Shown here: piece after piece, positions 1 to 7,627 of the stretch
Numbering within the stretch: the first letter of the stretch is position 1
Layout: every line of letters begins with the position of its first letter
Assembly (NCBI RefSeq): GCF_003264365.1
Contig: NZ_PYAK01000006.1
Location: 1 to 64,000 of the forward strand
DNA length: 64,000 nucleotides
Reading direction: 5' to 3'
Source of the DNA: Micromonospora noduli
GTDB lineage: Bacteria > Actinomycetota > Actinomycetes > Mycobacteriales > Micromonosporaceae
Position numbers and translations under genes: made by a program
Notes under the pieces: model-generated
What the model saw: the letters and a program-made list of their open reading frames with translations, nothing else
The model's database searches: none
Told to the model about the DNA's origin: nothing

Positions 1-123
1 CCAGTTCGTCGACGCCGGCTGCGGGTGGCCGTGGGCGGCGGTCGCGGCGCGGGTCGCCGCGTCGGCCAGCCGGCCGGTCAGCTCGGCGACGAGCAGATCG
101 GGCGAGATGGGGCGGATGCGCAC
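1..123 (-). CDS. Uridine-kinase-like protein, N-terminal fragment (cut by window edge)
   Basis: A minus-strand frame opens with GTG and runs off the left edge as MRIRPISPDLLVAEL then an Ala-rich stretch. The opening resembles actinobacterial nucleoside/uridine kinase-like proteins, which begin with an R-x-R-P-(I/L)-(S/T)-P segment before their P-loop domain. The P-loop itself lies outside the window, so the kinase assignment is recollection of the family's N terminus and not proven here. An AGGA about 8 nt upstream is a usable ribosome site. It lies 42 bp downstream of the first winged-helix gene on the same strand. Confidence 0.4.
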   Translation of the reverse strand, partial: MRIRPISPDLLVAELTGRLADAATRAATAAHGHPQPASTNW

Positions 124-164
124 CGGACCATCCTGCCCCGCGCCGGGTACGTCGGTGCCGCCGG

Positions 165-770
165 TCAGCCGCTGCGGTCGATGGTGACCCGGGCGTCGTC
201 GGCCAGCCGGTAGCCGACGCCGTAGACGGTGGTCACCAGCGGCACGTCCACGCCGACCTTGCCGCGCAGCCGACGCACGTGCACGTCGACGGTGCGCACG
301 CCGGCGTGCTCGTAGCCCCAGACGGCGTTGAGCAGTTGCAGCCGGGTGAACACCCGGCGCGGGTGGGCGACCAGGTGCAGCAGCAGATCGAACTCCAGCC
401 GGGTCAGCGGCAGCGGTTCCTCGTCGCGCAGCACCGAGCGCGACGAGGCGAGGATGTGCAGGGCGGGAATGGTCGGGCTGATCGGGCGGGCCGGCGACCG
501 GTTGGCGGGCGCCTGGTCGGGGCGGCGTTCGGCCGGTACCGAGCCGATGATCACGCCTTCGCCCCGCTCCAGCATCTCGCGAGCGGCCTCCAACAGCCGG
601 CGCGCCGCCGGGGTCAGCGACTCCTCACAGGCCAGCGGGATGGACAGCGTCACGGTGAGCACGGGCGCGGCGGTGTTCGCCGGGCGACGCTGGCCGCCGG
701 GAGGTCGACCGGGCACCGCGGGTTGGGACGTATGCCATCCGGCGCGCGACGAGGCGGGGCTGACCGACAT
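165..770 (-). CDS. Winged-helix (OmpR/PhoB-type) DNA-binding protein without receiver domain
   Basis: 201-aa protein with an OmpR/PhoB-type winged helix in its C-terminal half. Visible landmarks are [20 protein letters not shown], the recognition-helix region [20 protein letters not shown] and the wing [11 protein letters not shown]. The N-terminal half is Ala/Arg-rich and carries no CheY-like receiver, so it is not an ordinary response regulator. An ideal AAGGAGG precedes ATG 770, which decides the start against upstream in-frame codons. It probably acts as a transcription factor responding to something other than His-Asp phosphorelay. A close paralogue lies immediately upstream on the same strand. 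Confidence 0.85.
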   Translation of the reverse strand: MSVSPASSRAGWHTSQPAVPGRPPGGQRRPANTAAPVLTVTLSIPLACEESLTPAARRLLEAAREMLERGEGVIIGSVPAERRPDQAPANRSPARPISPTIPALHILASSRSVLRDEEPLPLTRLEFDLLLHLVAHPRRVFTRLQLLNAVWGYEHAGVRTVDVHVRRLRGKVGVDVPLVTTVYGVGYRLADDARVTIDRSG

Positions 771-1017
771 GGTCCTCCTTGGGCTGGTCCGGGTATCTCC
801 CCACGGCCCGGGACGCCGCTTCATCGATGCTTCCCGGCGCCTGGGCGAGGGTCAAGAGGCGGCTGCGTTGCATGAATGTGACAATTGACGAACACATCGG
901 AGCCGAATGCTCGCTCTGCGTACGAGGCCTGATGATTACAGCAGAGTCGTCGAGATGCCCCGTTACGGGGGTCCCCGACCGGTTCACCAGGCGGTCACAT
1001 CGCCGCCGGACCAGGGC

Positions 1018-1563
1018 TCAGCTGCTGTGATCCACGCTGATCGGGGCCTCGTCGGCCAGCCGGTAGCCGACGCCGTAGACGGTGGTGACCACCTCCGAGC
1101 CGGCCAGCTTGGCGCGCAGCCGGCGGACGTGCACGTCCACCGTCCGGGCCACCGCGTGCTCGTAGCCCCAGACGCTGGAGAGCAGTTGCAGGCGGGTGAA
1201 GACCCGGCGGGGCCGCTCGGCCAGGAACAGCAGCAGCTCGTACTCGATGCGGGTCAGCGCGATGACCCGGTCGCCCTGGCGGACCATCCGCGAGCCGGCC
1301 AGGATGCGGACGTGGTCCGGTGCGGCGGGCGGCACGACTGGGCGCGGAGCCGGTCGCGGCCCCGACGCGGGGTCCTCCACGGCACGCAGTTGACCCTCCC
1401 CCGACTCGGCCAGCTCGCCGAGCAGCTGCACCAGCCGGGCCAGCCGAGGGCTCAGCGGCCCGGGGACGAGATCGAGGGTGATGGTCAGGGTCGGGCTGGT
1501 GCGCGGACGGGCCGGCGGGCGCACGCCGGGGTGGCGGCGCGTGGGGATGGCGACGACGGACAT
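1018..1563 (-). CDS. Winged-helix (OmpR/PhoB-type) DNA-binding protein, paralogue of the downstream gene
   Basis: 181-aa paralogue of the protein at 165-770, sharing the [20 protein letters not shown] helix, the [20 protein letters not shown] recognition segment and the [15 protein letters not shown] end. It also lacks a receiver domain. CTCAGGAGG lies just before ATG 1563. The 247 bp separating the two genes is somewhat richer in A+T (around 880-960) and holds no recognisable gene, so each copy probably has its own promoter. Tandem duplication is inferred from similarity and identical orientation. DNA targets are unknown. Confidence 0.85.
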   Translation of the reverse strand: MSVVAIPTRRHPGVRPPARPRTSPTLTITLDLVPGPLSPRLARLVQLLGELAESGEGQLRAVEDPASGPRPAPRPVVPPAAPDHVRILAGSRMVRQGDRVIALTRIEYELLLFLAERPRRVFTRLQLLSSVWGYEHAVARTVDVHVRRLRAKLAGSEVVTTVYGVGYRLADEAPISVDHSS

Positions 1564-1613
1564 GGTGCCTCCTGAGTGGCGGTACGCGCGCCACGCCGGG
1601 TGTGGCGTGACGG

Positions 1614-2102
1614 TCAGCGGCGCGCCCAGCCGGCGTTGACCGGGGACGCGAGGGGAGAGGGGTGGTGCAGTGGGGTCGGGCCGAGGGCCGGCAGGCCGGC
1701 GATCCGCCAGGCCGCGAACCCACCGACCACATCGGTGGCCCGGTGCAGGCCGACGTCCTGCAACGCGGCGGCGGCCAGCGACGAGGTGTAGCCCTCCTGA
1801 CAGAGGATCACCACCGGCACGTCGTAGTCGACGGCCTGCGGCAGCCGGGCCGCGCAGCGTGGGTCGAAGCGCCACTCCAGCACGTTGCGTTCGACGATGA
1901 GCGAGCCCGGCACCACGCCGTGCGCGGCCCGCTGCGCGGCCGGGCGGATGTCGACCAGCAGCGCTCCGGCCCGGTACGCCAGGTGCGCCCGCTCCGGGTC
2001 CAGCCGGCGCAGCCGGGCCCGCGCGGCGGCCAGGATCTCGTCGATGCCCCGGGAGCCCGGTGGCGGCACGGGGGCGGGACAGTGCTCGGCGGTTATCTGC
2101 AT
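1614..2102 (-). CDS. Rhodanese-like domain protein
   Basis: 162-aa single-domain rhodanese. The CH2A-like element [11 protein letters not shown] lies near residue 50, and the active-site loop CQEGYTSS begins with the sulfur-carrying Cys at about residue 101, followed by the VVGGFAAW motif. Rhodaneses of this type transfer or sense sulfane sulfur in the cytoplasm. GGAAGGAACCGAGA precedes ATG 2102. It follows the cysteine dioxygenase gene by 40 bp on the same strand, which suggests a sulfur-oxidation or sulfide-handling operon. The sulfur donor is not known. Confidence 0.88.
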   Translation of the reverse strand: MQITAEHCPAPVPPPGSRGIDEILAAARARLRRLDPERAHLAYRAGALLVDIRPAAQRAAHGVVPGSLIVERNVLEWRFDPRCAARLPQAVDYDVPVVILCQEGYTSSLAAAALQDVGLHRATDVVGGFAAWRIAGLPALGPTPLHHPSPLASPVNAGWARR

Positions 2103-2142
2103 TCTCGGTTCCTTCCGGTGACAGGGTCCTCGGTGGGCGCGG

Positions 2143-2598
2143 CTACCAGGACCGGCCGGCCTCGGCGACCTCGGCGACCCGCAGCCGCCCGTCCAGGAGG
2201 TGATAGCGGGTCATCCGCAGCAGCGCCGGCCGGTAGACGTGCACGCTGACCGCCGGCGCCGAGCCTCGGTTGGTCACCTGGTGCACGTGCCGGGGGCCGA
2301 AGCGGCGGCCCGCGCCGGCCGACAGCAGTCGGGGGCGTAGTCGACCGGCGCTGACCGTCTCCTCGGTGAGCACGCCGCTGACCACCCGGAACGCTCCGGA
2401 GGAGCCGCCGTGGTCGTGCAGGTCGGTGCCCTGCCCGGGCAGCCAGCTCAGCGCCCACACCTCGTGCTCGTCGCTGACGGCGAGGCGGGTGTACCAGCGC
2501 TCGGCGGGGTCGAAACGCAGCGCGACCGGCCAGCCGGCCGGGTCGGCCCATCCGGCGGCAACGGTGAGCAGGTCGGGCTCCGGACGGTGGTGCGTCAT
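2143..2598 (-). CDS. Cysteine dioxygenase type I family protein
   Basis: 151-aa cupin matching bacterial cysteine dioxygenases, which oxidise L-cysteine to cysteine sulfinate with non-haem Fe(II). Metal-binding residues are visible as DLHDHGGSSGAF (His61, His63) and HQVTN (His106), followed by the strand AVSVHVYRP. ATG 2598 with GAGGAA upstream is chosen over a longer in-frame extension. The rhodanese gene downstream, 40 bp away, fits a shared role in cysteine or sulfane-sulfur catabolism. A distinctive AT-rich segment with a CCTATAGG palindrome lies just upstream and may control both genes. Confidence 0.88.
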   Translation of the reverse strand: MTHHRPEPDLLTVAAGWADPAGWPVALRFDPAERWYTRLAVSDEHEVWALSWLPGQGTDLHDHGGSSGAFRVVSGVLTEETVSAGRLRPRLLSAGAGRRFGPRHVHQVTNRGSAPAVSVHVYRPALLRMTRYHLLDGRLRVAEVAEAGRSW

Positions 2599-2639
2599 GG
2601 GGGTTCCTCGCGGTCGTTCGGCGGGGTGCCCTCGTACTC

Positions 2640-2672
2640 TAGACGGCAAAGCCTATAGGTTTAGTAGGTAAT
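2640..2672 (-). promoter_or_regulatory. Candidate operator/promoter of the cysteine dioxygenase-rhodanese pair
   Basis: Rare AT-rich patch between the CDO gene and the cupin gene. Read on the minus strand it holds ACCTACTAAACCTATAGG, with the perfect 8-bp palindrome CCTATAGG at 2652-2659 and a TAGAGT that could be a -10 box. The CCTA-ctaaa-CCTA direct repeat resembles a small-regulator site. No regulator can be named from sequence. Confidence 0.35.
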
Positions 2673-2710
2673 TCCGTCTGGTGGGATGCAGAGCCAGCCG
2701 CTCGGGTGAA

Positions 2711-3088
2711 TCAGTGCAGCACCGGCGGGTCCGCGCGGTAGCCCGGCAACGAGGGCCAGCGCACTGTCAACACCACCGACGCGCGCTCGGCGAACCAGGA
2801 ATGGTCCACCCCACGGGCCCACACCACGTAGTCGCCCGGCGCGGCCAGCCGTACCGTCCGGTCCGGCAACTCCACCCGGAAACACCCCTCGACGAGTACG
2901 AGCAGAGTGGTGCGCACCTCACCGGTCGCCCACCGCGACCGGGCCTGCCCGGGCGGATGCACGCCCCACTTCACCTCGACGTCGGTGCTGTGCCGGATCT
3001 CCCCCGGCGGCGCGAAGTGCCCGAGCAGCCAACCGGCGTTGGTAGCGCCGTCGACGCCCGCGTTGCCCACGTACACCGTCTCACCCAT
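2711..3088 (-). CDS. Cupin-like protein, function unknown
   Basis: 125-aa protein whose pattern of short beta strands (VEVKWGVHPPG, TTLLVLVEGCFRVEL, VRLAAPGDYVVW, VDHSWFAE, SVVLTVRWPS) fits a single-domain cupin. The usual double-His metal motif is weak, with His in VHPPG and DHSW, so metal binding is uncertain. GGGGGAGGGG precedes ATG 3088. No partner gene indicates a substrate; it diverges from the ankyrin gene with 64 bp between start codons. Related short cupins act as sensory or isomerase domains, but I do not assign a reaction. Confidence 0.6.
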   Translation of the reverse strand: MGETVYVGNAGVDGATNAGWLLGHFAPPGEIRHSTDVEVKWGVHPPGQARSRWATGEVRTTLLVLVEGCFRVELPDRTVRLAAPGDYVVWARGVDHSWFAERASVVLTVRWPSLPGYRADPPVLH

Positions 3089-3152
3089 CGGACCCCTCCC
3101 CCAGCGCGCCGGCCGAGCAACCTATCAGGACCGGTGTGGCTAACCTGGACCG

Positions 3153-3545
3153 GTGACCGAGAACCTCGACGCCGAGACGCTTGCGTTCGCGCACCGCATG
3201 TTCGACCTGGCCCGAGCCGGCGCCACCGACGAGTTGGCGGCGCAGATCGACGCCGGCCTGCCGGTCAACCTCACCAACGACAAGGGCGACACGCTGCTCA
3301 TCCTGGCCGCGTACCACGCCCACCCGGACACGGTGGCCGCCCTGCTCAGCCGCGGCGCCGACCACACCCGGGCCAACGACCGAGGTCAGACCGCGTTGGC
3401 CGCGGCGGTCTTCCGCAGCAGCACCGAGGCGGTCCGCGCGCTCCTCGCCGCTGGCGCGGATCCGGCACACGGCAACCCGTCGGCCGTCGAGACCGCGCGC
3501 TTCTTCGACCTGCCGGAGATGACAGAGCTGCTGCGCGTCGGCTGA
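3153..3545 (+). CDS. Ankyrin repeat protein
   Basis: 130 aa, GTG start. At least three ankyrin repeats are visible: LAAQIDAGLPVNLTNDKGDT, LLILAAYHAHPDTVAALLSR and ALAAAVFRSSTEAVRALLAA, each with the helix-turn-helix plus G-A-D-x beta-turn pattern. The whole protein is repeat, so it probably acts as a small cytosolic binding module. There is no signal peptide or membrane segment. It is followed 31 bp later by the DUF3500 gene on the same strand, a possible two-gene unit. Confidence 0.85.
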   Translation: MTENLDAETLAFAHRMFDLARAGATDELAAQIDAGLPVNLTNDKGDTLLILAAYHAHPDTVAALLSRGADHTRANDRGQTALAAAVFRSSTEAVRALLAAGADPAHGNPSAVETARFFDLPEMTELLRVG

Positions 3546-3576
3546 CACCGGCACGGCCGGCCGGTATACAGAGTCG

Positions 3577-4527
3577 GTGGAAGATCCTCTGCCGGAGCAG
3601 ATGCGGGCCGCCGGCACCGCGCTGCTGACCGCGCTCGACCCCGCCACCCGCGAGAGCGCCGTGCACTCGTTCGACGACGAGGCGGCCCGACGCTGGCTGG
3701 AGTACCGGCCCCGACCCCGACCGGGCGTCTGCCTCGCCGAGCTCGACGTCACCGCCCGCAAGGCCGCTCACCGGTTGCTGGCCACCGCGCTCAGCCCCTC
3801 GGCGTACGCACAGGCGATGGCGATCATCTCGCTGGAGGAGGTGCTGGACCGGGCCGAGGGCTGGCAGCGCGGGCGGCACAGCGCCGACTACTGGGTGGCC
3901 GTGTTCGGCGACCCGGCGCGCGACGACCGTTGGGCGTGGCGACTCGAAGGGCACCACCTGTCGGTGAACATGACAGTGGTGGACGGTCAGGTCTCCCCCG
4001 CGCCGATCTTCTTCGGTGCCAACCCGGCCGCGGTCCGCTACGCCGGCCGGCCGGTCTCCCGTCCACTCGGTGTGGAGGAGGACCTGGCCCGCGCCCTGCT
4101 CGACGCGCTGGGCCCGGCCGAGCGGGCCGCCGCGATCATCGCCGACGAGGCGCCCGCGGACATCATCAGCGCCACCCGCGGGCGGGTCGACGCGCCGCTG
4201 GAGCCCCTCGGCGTACCGGCGGAGCGGCTGGGGCCGACCGGCCGCGCGCTGCTCGACCAGGTGGTCGCCCTCTACCTCGACCGGCTACCGCCCGAGCTGG
4301 CCATCCGGGAGGCGACCCGACTGGACGCCGGCCCGCTGCACTTCGCCTGGGCCGGTCCGACCCAACCGGGGCGGCGGCACTACTACCGGGTGCAGGGCGA
4401 CGACCTGCTGATCGAGTACGACAACACCACAGCGGACGGCAACCACGCGCACACCGTGCTGCGCCGCCCCGCCAGCGACTTCGGCGCCGACGTCCTGGCA
4501 ACCCACCACCAGGCCCACCCCCACTAA
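3577..4527 (+). CDS. DUF3500 domain protein
   Basis: 316-aa protein recognisable as DUF3500 by the segments AFGDPA-type VFGDPARDDRWAWRLEGHHL, FFGANPA and FAWAGPTQPGRRHYYRVQGD near the C terminus. The family is widespread, often secreted, and has no established activity. This copy has no obvious signal peptide. GTG 3577 follows the ankyrin gene closely. The 3' end is convergent with a methyltransferase gene across an inverted repeat that may terminate both. Confidence 0.82.
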   Translation: MEDPLPEQMRAAGTALLTALDPATRESAVHSFDDEAARRWLEYRPRPRPGVCLAELDVTARKAAHRLLATALSPSAYAQAMAIISLEEVLDRAEGWQRGRHSADYWVAVFGDPARDDRWAWRLEGHHLSVNMTVVDGQVSPAPIFFGANPAAVRYAGRPVSRPLGVEEDLARALLDALGPAERAAAIIADEAPADIISATRGRVDAPLEPLGVPAERLGPTGRALLDQVVALYLDRLPPELAIREATRLDAGPLHFAWAGPTQPGRRHYYRVQGDDLLIEYDNTTADGNHAHTVLRRPASDFGADVLATHHQAHPH

Positions 4528-4547
4528 CCCCGCGCCCCCGCCCTCGC

Positions 4548-4617
4548 CGATCTTGCAGTTCCGGCGGTCGAGTTACGCGGGTAGGCGGCTTTCGCGGGTA
4601 TCGAAAGTGCAAGATCG
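4548..4617. repeat. Intergenic inverted repeat CGATCTTGCA / TGCAAGATCG
   Basis: Ten-base perfect arms at 4548-4557 and 4608-4617 flank 50 bp between two convergent genes. The CGATCTTGCA arm is one I recall as a common intergenic repeat in Micromonospora genomes. Position and symmetry fit a bidirectional terminator or a dispersed REP-like element. Confidence 0.65.
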
Positions 4618-4634
4618 ACGGGTGGGGGTGGCCG

Positions 4635-5393
4635 TCAGGGGCGGGTGGCCTCGATGAGGAAGCGTTGGGCGTGGGCGACGAAGGGGCCCTCGTTGGCGAT
4701 GCGGTGGTGGAGGTCGCGCAGTGGTGCGCGGTAGCGGTCGACAGTGAACCCGGGCACCGTCCAGATCACCTTGCGCAGGAACCAGACCACCGCGCCGATG
4801 TCGGCGAAGGTCGCCCGCAGGGTGGCCCGGCGCAGGTCGACGACCCGCAGGCCAGCCGCTTCGGCGGCGGCGACCGCGTACTCGGGGTGCCGCTGGGTCG
4901 GCGGCGGCAACGGCCCGAGGATCGCCTCACTGAGCTCCCGCATGGTGCCGGCCCCGATCTGCTGCGACAGGAACGTCCCGCCCGACCGCAGCACCCGTGC
5001 CGTCTGCACCCAGTCGGTACGCACCGGATGCCGACTGACCACCAGGTCGAACGAGGCGTCGCGAAACGGCAGCGGCCCGTCCGGTGCGACCGCGACCACC
5101 GACGCGCCGACCCGACGCAGGGTCCGGCGGGCCACCTCCACGTTCGGCGGCCACGCCTCGGTCGCCGTCAGCAGCTTCGGTGGACGCGGCACTTCGGCGA
5201 GCACCTCCCCGCCGCCGGTGTCCACGTCCAGCGCCGCATCGGCCCGCGCCATCCGGTCGGCGACCAGCCGGGCGTACCCCCAGGGTGGACGCTCCTCGGT
5301 GGCCCGGCCGGCCAGCCACTCGAAGCCCCAACCATCGACGGGCGCGGCGGCGGCCTCCGCGATCAAGTCCTCGGCGTCACGCTCACCGGTCAT
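4635..5393 (-). CDS. Class I SAM-dependent methyltransferase
   Basis: 252 aa. Methyltransferase features are the glycine-rich motif I ALDVDTGGGEVLAE, the motif II/III region VVAVAPDGPLPFRDASFDLV and the motif IV-like VVSRHPVRTDW, followed by LRSGGTFLSQQIG. The GGG in motif I and the DASFDLV strand are typical of ubiE-like small-molecule methyltransferases. The substrate cannot be told. No strong ribosome site precedes ATG 5393, so the start is only moderately secure. It stands alone, convergent with the DUF3500 gene. Confidence 0.82.
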   Translation of the reverse strand: MTGERDAEDLIAEAAAAPVDGWGFEWLAGRATEERPPWGYARLVADRMARADAALDVDTGGGEVLAEVPRPPKLLTATEAWPPNVEVARRTLRRVGASVVAVAPDGPLPFRDASFDLVVSRHPVRTDWVQTARVLRSGGTFLSQQIGAGTMRELSEAILGPLPPPTQRHPEYAVAAAEAAGLRVVDLRRATLRATFADIGAVVWFLRKVIWTVPGFTVDRYRAPLRDLHHRIANEGPFVAHAQRFLIEATRP

Positions 5394-5469
5394 GGCGGTC
5401 AGCTTCGCGGCCGGTCACCCGGCCGGCAACCCATTTGCCGCCGCCCGGTCGGGGTGTCCGCGGTGGATC

Positions 5470-5664
5470 TCAGCCGAAGCTCAGCCCGTGCTCTTCGAGG
5501 GCGGCCTGGAGGATCCCGAGCGCCTTCGGGCCCATGCCGTGCAGCTTGGCCAGGTCCGCCTCGGGAACGCCCGCGAGCTGACGCAGCGCGGTGTAGCCGG
5601 CGCCCTGCAGGGCCCTGGTGGCGGGCGCGCCGATCTTCGGGAGCGTGTCCAGAGAGGAGGTCAT
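5470..5664 (-). CDS. Small helix-hairpin-helix protein
   Basis: 64 aa, essentially one tandem HhH unit: LPKIGAPATRALQGAGY, then LAGVPEADLAKLHGMGPKAL. The two GxG-type hairpins match the DNA-binding helix-hairpin-helix fold seen in DNA ligase, RuvA and RNA polymerase alpha C-terminal domains. AGAGAGGAGGTC immediately upstream fixes ATG 5664 and rules out the much longer open frame upstream. It is probably a non-specific DNA-binding or scaffold protein. No partner is obvious. Confidence 0.8.
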   Translation of the reverse strand: MTSSLDTLPKIGAPATRALQGAGYTALRQLAGVPEADLAKLHGMGPKALGILQAALEEHGLSFG

Positions 5665-5861
5665 CCCGGGATGGTAGACCGACCAGTCGCAGGGATGCCG
5701 GCCCCGCGCACCAGGCCCACTTGCCGGCCGGACGGCGGGGCGGGCCAGGTCGGGCCAGGTCGGCACCGTCTGGCCGGGTGGGTCAGGGGCGAGTCCAGCG
5801 GGTCCGATCAGCGGGCCCGCTCGGCCGGTGGGGCCAGAGACGAGACCGCCGGCAGGTCGGG

Positions 5862-6347
5862 TCAGGGGCGGGCGATCTCGCCGGTGGAGCCGGCCAGCGC
5901 ATCCAGGCCGCCGGACTCGGCGCGGCCGCTGTCGAACTGACGCATCAGCCGGGCGCCCAGGTGCACGCCGACCCCGCCGACGGCCAGCGCGACCAGTTCG
6001 GTGACCAGGATCGCGACCGACGCGCCGCGCTGCGGGGAGTGTGACCGGACCAGGCAGGTGAGCAGGAACATGGCGGCCATCACCGCGTTCACGAGGTTGA
6101 AGGCGACAGCGGTACGGCGGGTACGGTCGCCCGGCACGTCCCACAGGTCGACCATGCCGGCCACGGCGGTCAGCGCGGCGGCGACGAGGGCGGCGACGCC
6201 GGTCCAGTAGCCGACCTCGCCGAGGAACGCGGGCCCGCCGATCACGTCGGTGAGGTCGAAGACGGTGGCGCTGACGAAGAGCCCGAGCGGGAACGTCACC
6301 AGCATCGGTTGGATCGGGTGCCCCTGCACCCGCAGCCGGCTCTGCAT
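5862..6347 (-). CDS. DUF2231 integral membrane protein
   Basis: 161 aa, four predicted transmembrane helices. The N-terminal HPIQPMLVTFPLGLF segment is the hallmark of DUF2231, a family proposed to include haem-interacting or stress-related membrane proteins but without proven function. GGGGGAGGACCG precedes ATG 6347. A SigB/SigF-like promoter lies 42-68 bp upstream. Downstream of the stop the DNA has 12-bp and 10-bp short duplications (gggtcaggggcg at 5780 and 5859; cgggccaggt twice at 5741). Confidence 0.85.
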   Translation of the reverse strand: MQSRLRVQGHPIQPMLVTFPLGLFVSATVFDLTDVIGGPAFLGEVGYWTGVAALVAAALTAVAGMVDLWDVPGDRTRRTAVAFNLVNAVMAAMFLLTCLVRSHSPQRGASVAILVTELVALAVGGVGVHLGARLMRQFDSGRAESGGLDALAGSTGEIARP

Positions 6348-6388
6348 CGGTCCTCCCCCAGGTCGGCGCAGCTCACCTGACCAGAGTG

Positions 6389-6415
6389 CTACCCGGGGCC
6401 GGTCGAGGCGAAACG
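6389..6415 (-). promoter_or_regulatory. SigB/SigF-type promoter for DUF2231 gene
   Basis: Minus strand reads CGTTT-N16-GGGTAG, matching the GTTT / GGGTAT consensus of alternative sigma factors of the SigF/SigB group. A transcript would start about 35 bp before ATG 6347. Confidence 0.65.
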
Positions 6416-6492
6416 ATGCCGCCCGACTCGCCGCCGGCAGGGAGAACGGGCACCGTGGCCGCGCCCGTCGGCCGGACGGCCAGACCGGCGGG

Positions 6493-6569
6493 TGATCGAC
6501 TCGGGCTTCAGGAAGTCGGGGCGTCCGCCGGCCCGTGACACCCCGATCTCCAAGAACCCGAGTTGATCA
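6493..6569. repeat. Long imperfect inverted repeat, 33-bp arms
   Basis: Arms 6493-6525 and 6537-6569 are imperfect reverse complements with outer ends TGATCGACTCGGG and CCCGAGTTGATCA around an 11-bp loop. I recall the element with this TGATCAACTCGGG end as dispersed in Micromonospora. It could form a long hairpin in RNA. It sits in a gene-free stretch between the DUF2231 promoter and the 3' end of the GAF-ANTAR gene, where it could act as a terminator for the latter. Confidence 0.7.
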
Positions 6570-6705
6570 CACCGCCGACGCGGCCCGAGCCGCCCACGCC
6601 GCCCACGCGGCGGACGCGACCCGGGCAGCCCACGCGGCCGACGGCACCCAGCGGCCAACCCGACCCCAGCGGCCGACGCGACCCACGCGGCCTCGGCGGC
6701 CGGGG
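6570..6705. other. GC-rich low-complexity stretch (gene-free)
   Basis: Degenerate repeats of cccacgcggc and cagcggccgacgcgac units. The plus frame reads as Ala/His/Arg/Pro repeats such as ARAAHAAHAADATRAAHAAD, with no ribosome site. I see no gene here. It may be slippage-expanded intergenic DNA. Confidence 0.5.
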
Positions 6706-7446
6706 TCAGTTGTCGCGTTGGCGGGAGACCGTCCGGACCAGGCGCTCGGCCACCTCGCGCAGCGGGATGTCCAGCGACGAGGCGGCGGTCCGCAGCACGT
6801 CGAGGGCCTCGGCCGGCGGGCACCCGCGCTGCGTCATGATCACGCCGACGGCCTGACCCACCACCCCGTCGTGCAGGAGTGAGGCGTCCCGCTCACCGGC
6901 GAGGGTGAGCTGTCGATTGCGGTCGCGGACGGCGGCGAGCAGCAGGCCGGCGTGTTCGGCGAGCAGCATGGCGGTCAACTGGTGTTGCGGGGTCAACAGG
7001 TCCGGCGCGGCGGCGTACAGGTTGATCGCCCCGATGACCTGGTCGTCGATGTCGACCGGTGCGGAGATCACCCCGCGTACGCCGAGGTCGCGGGCGTGCG
7101 CCGTCCAGGCCGGCCAGCGGAGCTCACCGGTCAGGTCGGCGGCGAGGATCATCTCGCGGCGGTGGATCGCGCTCATCGCCGGCGTGTCCGGCCCGTGTCG
7201 CAGGTCGTCCAGCCCGGCCAGCCCCTCGTCGGAGGCTGCCACCCCGGCCGGCTCGCCGGCCCGCAGGGCGGTGAACCCGCACCAGCGCACCCCGGCGACG
7301 GCGTCCCGGGTGACCCGGACCAGGGCCAGCAGCGCCTCATCAAAGTCGGTCAGGGCGATCAGCCCTGCGGTCAGCTCCCGTAACAGTGCGGCCGCTTCCA
7401 GGACGCCGAGGGTGTGCACCACCGGTTCCCGCGTGTCGAGGTTCAC
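6706..7446 (-). CDS. GAF and ANTAR domain protein (RNA-binding antiterminator type)
   Basis: 246 aa. A GAF sensor domain occupies roughly residues 15-165 (RDLGVRGVISAPVDIDDQVI is typical). A C-terminal ANTAR domain spans about 185-245 (ASLLHDGVVGQAVGVIMTQR, then AEALDVLRTAASSLDIPLRE). ANTAR domains bind paired hairpins in nascent RNA and prevent termination. GTG 7446 follows CGGAGG and overlaps the stop of a 20-codon leader frame as GTGA. A SigB/SigF-type promoter lies upstream, so stress-induced expression with GAF-ligand control of antitermination is a reasonable inference. Confidence 0.85.
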   Translation of the reverse strand: MNLDTREPVVHTLGVLEAAALLRELTAGLIALTDFDEALLALVRVTRDAVAGVRWCGFTALRAGEPAGVAASDEGLAGLDDLRHGPDTPAMSAIHRREMILAADLTGELRWPAWTAHARDLGVRGVISAPVDIDDQVIGAINLYAAAPDLLTPQHQLTAMLLAEHAGLLLAAVRDRNRQLTLAGERDASLLHDGVVGQAVGVIMTQRGCPPAEALDVLRTAASSLDIPLREVAERLVRTVSRQRDN

Positions 7447-7505
7447 CGGTTCGCAGCCTCCGTGCCGTCTCGCGCCTGCCCGGCAAGCATCGTCACCTGT
7501 GTCAT
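7443..7505 (-). CDS. Putative 20-aa leader peptide coupled to GAF-ANTAR gene
   Basis: ATG 7505 with GGGAGAGAG upstream opens MTQVTMLAGQARDGTEAANR, whose TGA overlaps the GTG start of the GAF-ANTAR gene as GTGA. It lies directly downstream of a strong SigF-like promoter. Translational coupling is plausible, but conservation is untested. Confidence 0.35.
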   Translation of the reverse strand: MTQVTMLAGQARDGTEAANR

Positions 7506-7540
7506 CGTCTGCTCTCTCCCGACTCGACCGACCAGCCCTA

Positions 7541-7567
7541 CTACCCTGGGAAACCTGGGTCGAAACG
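7541..7567 (-). promoter_or_regulatory. SigB/SigF-type promoter for GAF-ANTAR gene
   Basis: Minus strand reads CGTTT-N16-GGGTAG, identical in box sequence and spacing to the one before the DUF2231 gene. The predicted transcript would include the leader frame at 7443-7505. Confidence 0.68.
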
Positions 7568-7627
7568 GCGTAAATCGGGGCCCCGGTCACGCGCGGAGGC
7601 GCAATCGGGGCCCCGACGGTCGGTACG

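Noticed and set aside
5741..5870. Short repeats after DUF2231 as a possible CRISPR-like array
   Set aside because: Only 10-12-bp units, two copies each, with no regular spacers and no cas genes.
3930..6044. A 704-codon plus-strand frame over the DUF3500, methyltransferase and HhH genes
   Set aside because: Its translation is Arg/Pro-rich and crosses two convergent real genes and their intergenic repeat.
6535..6882. Plus-strand frame of repeated ARAAHAADATR units
   Set aside because: Low-complexity DNA reads as repeats in several frames, there is no ribosome site, and it overlaps the GAF-ANTAR 3' end.
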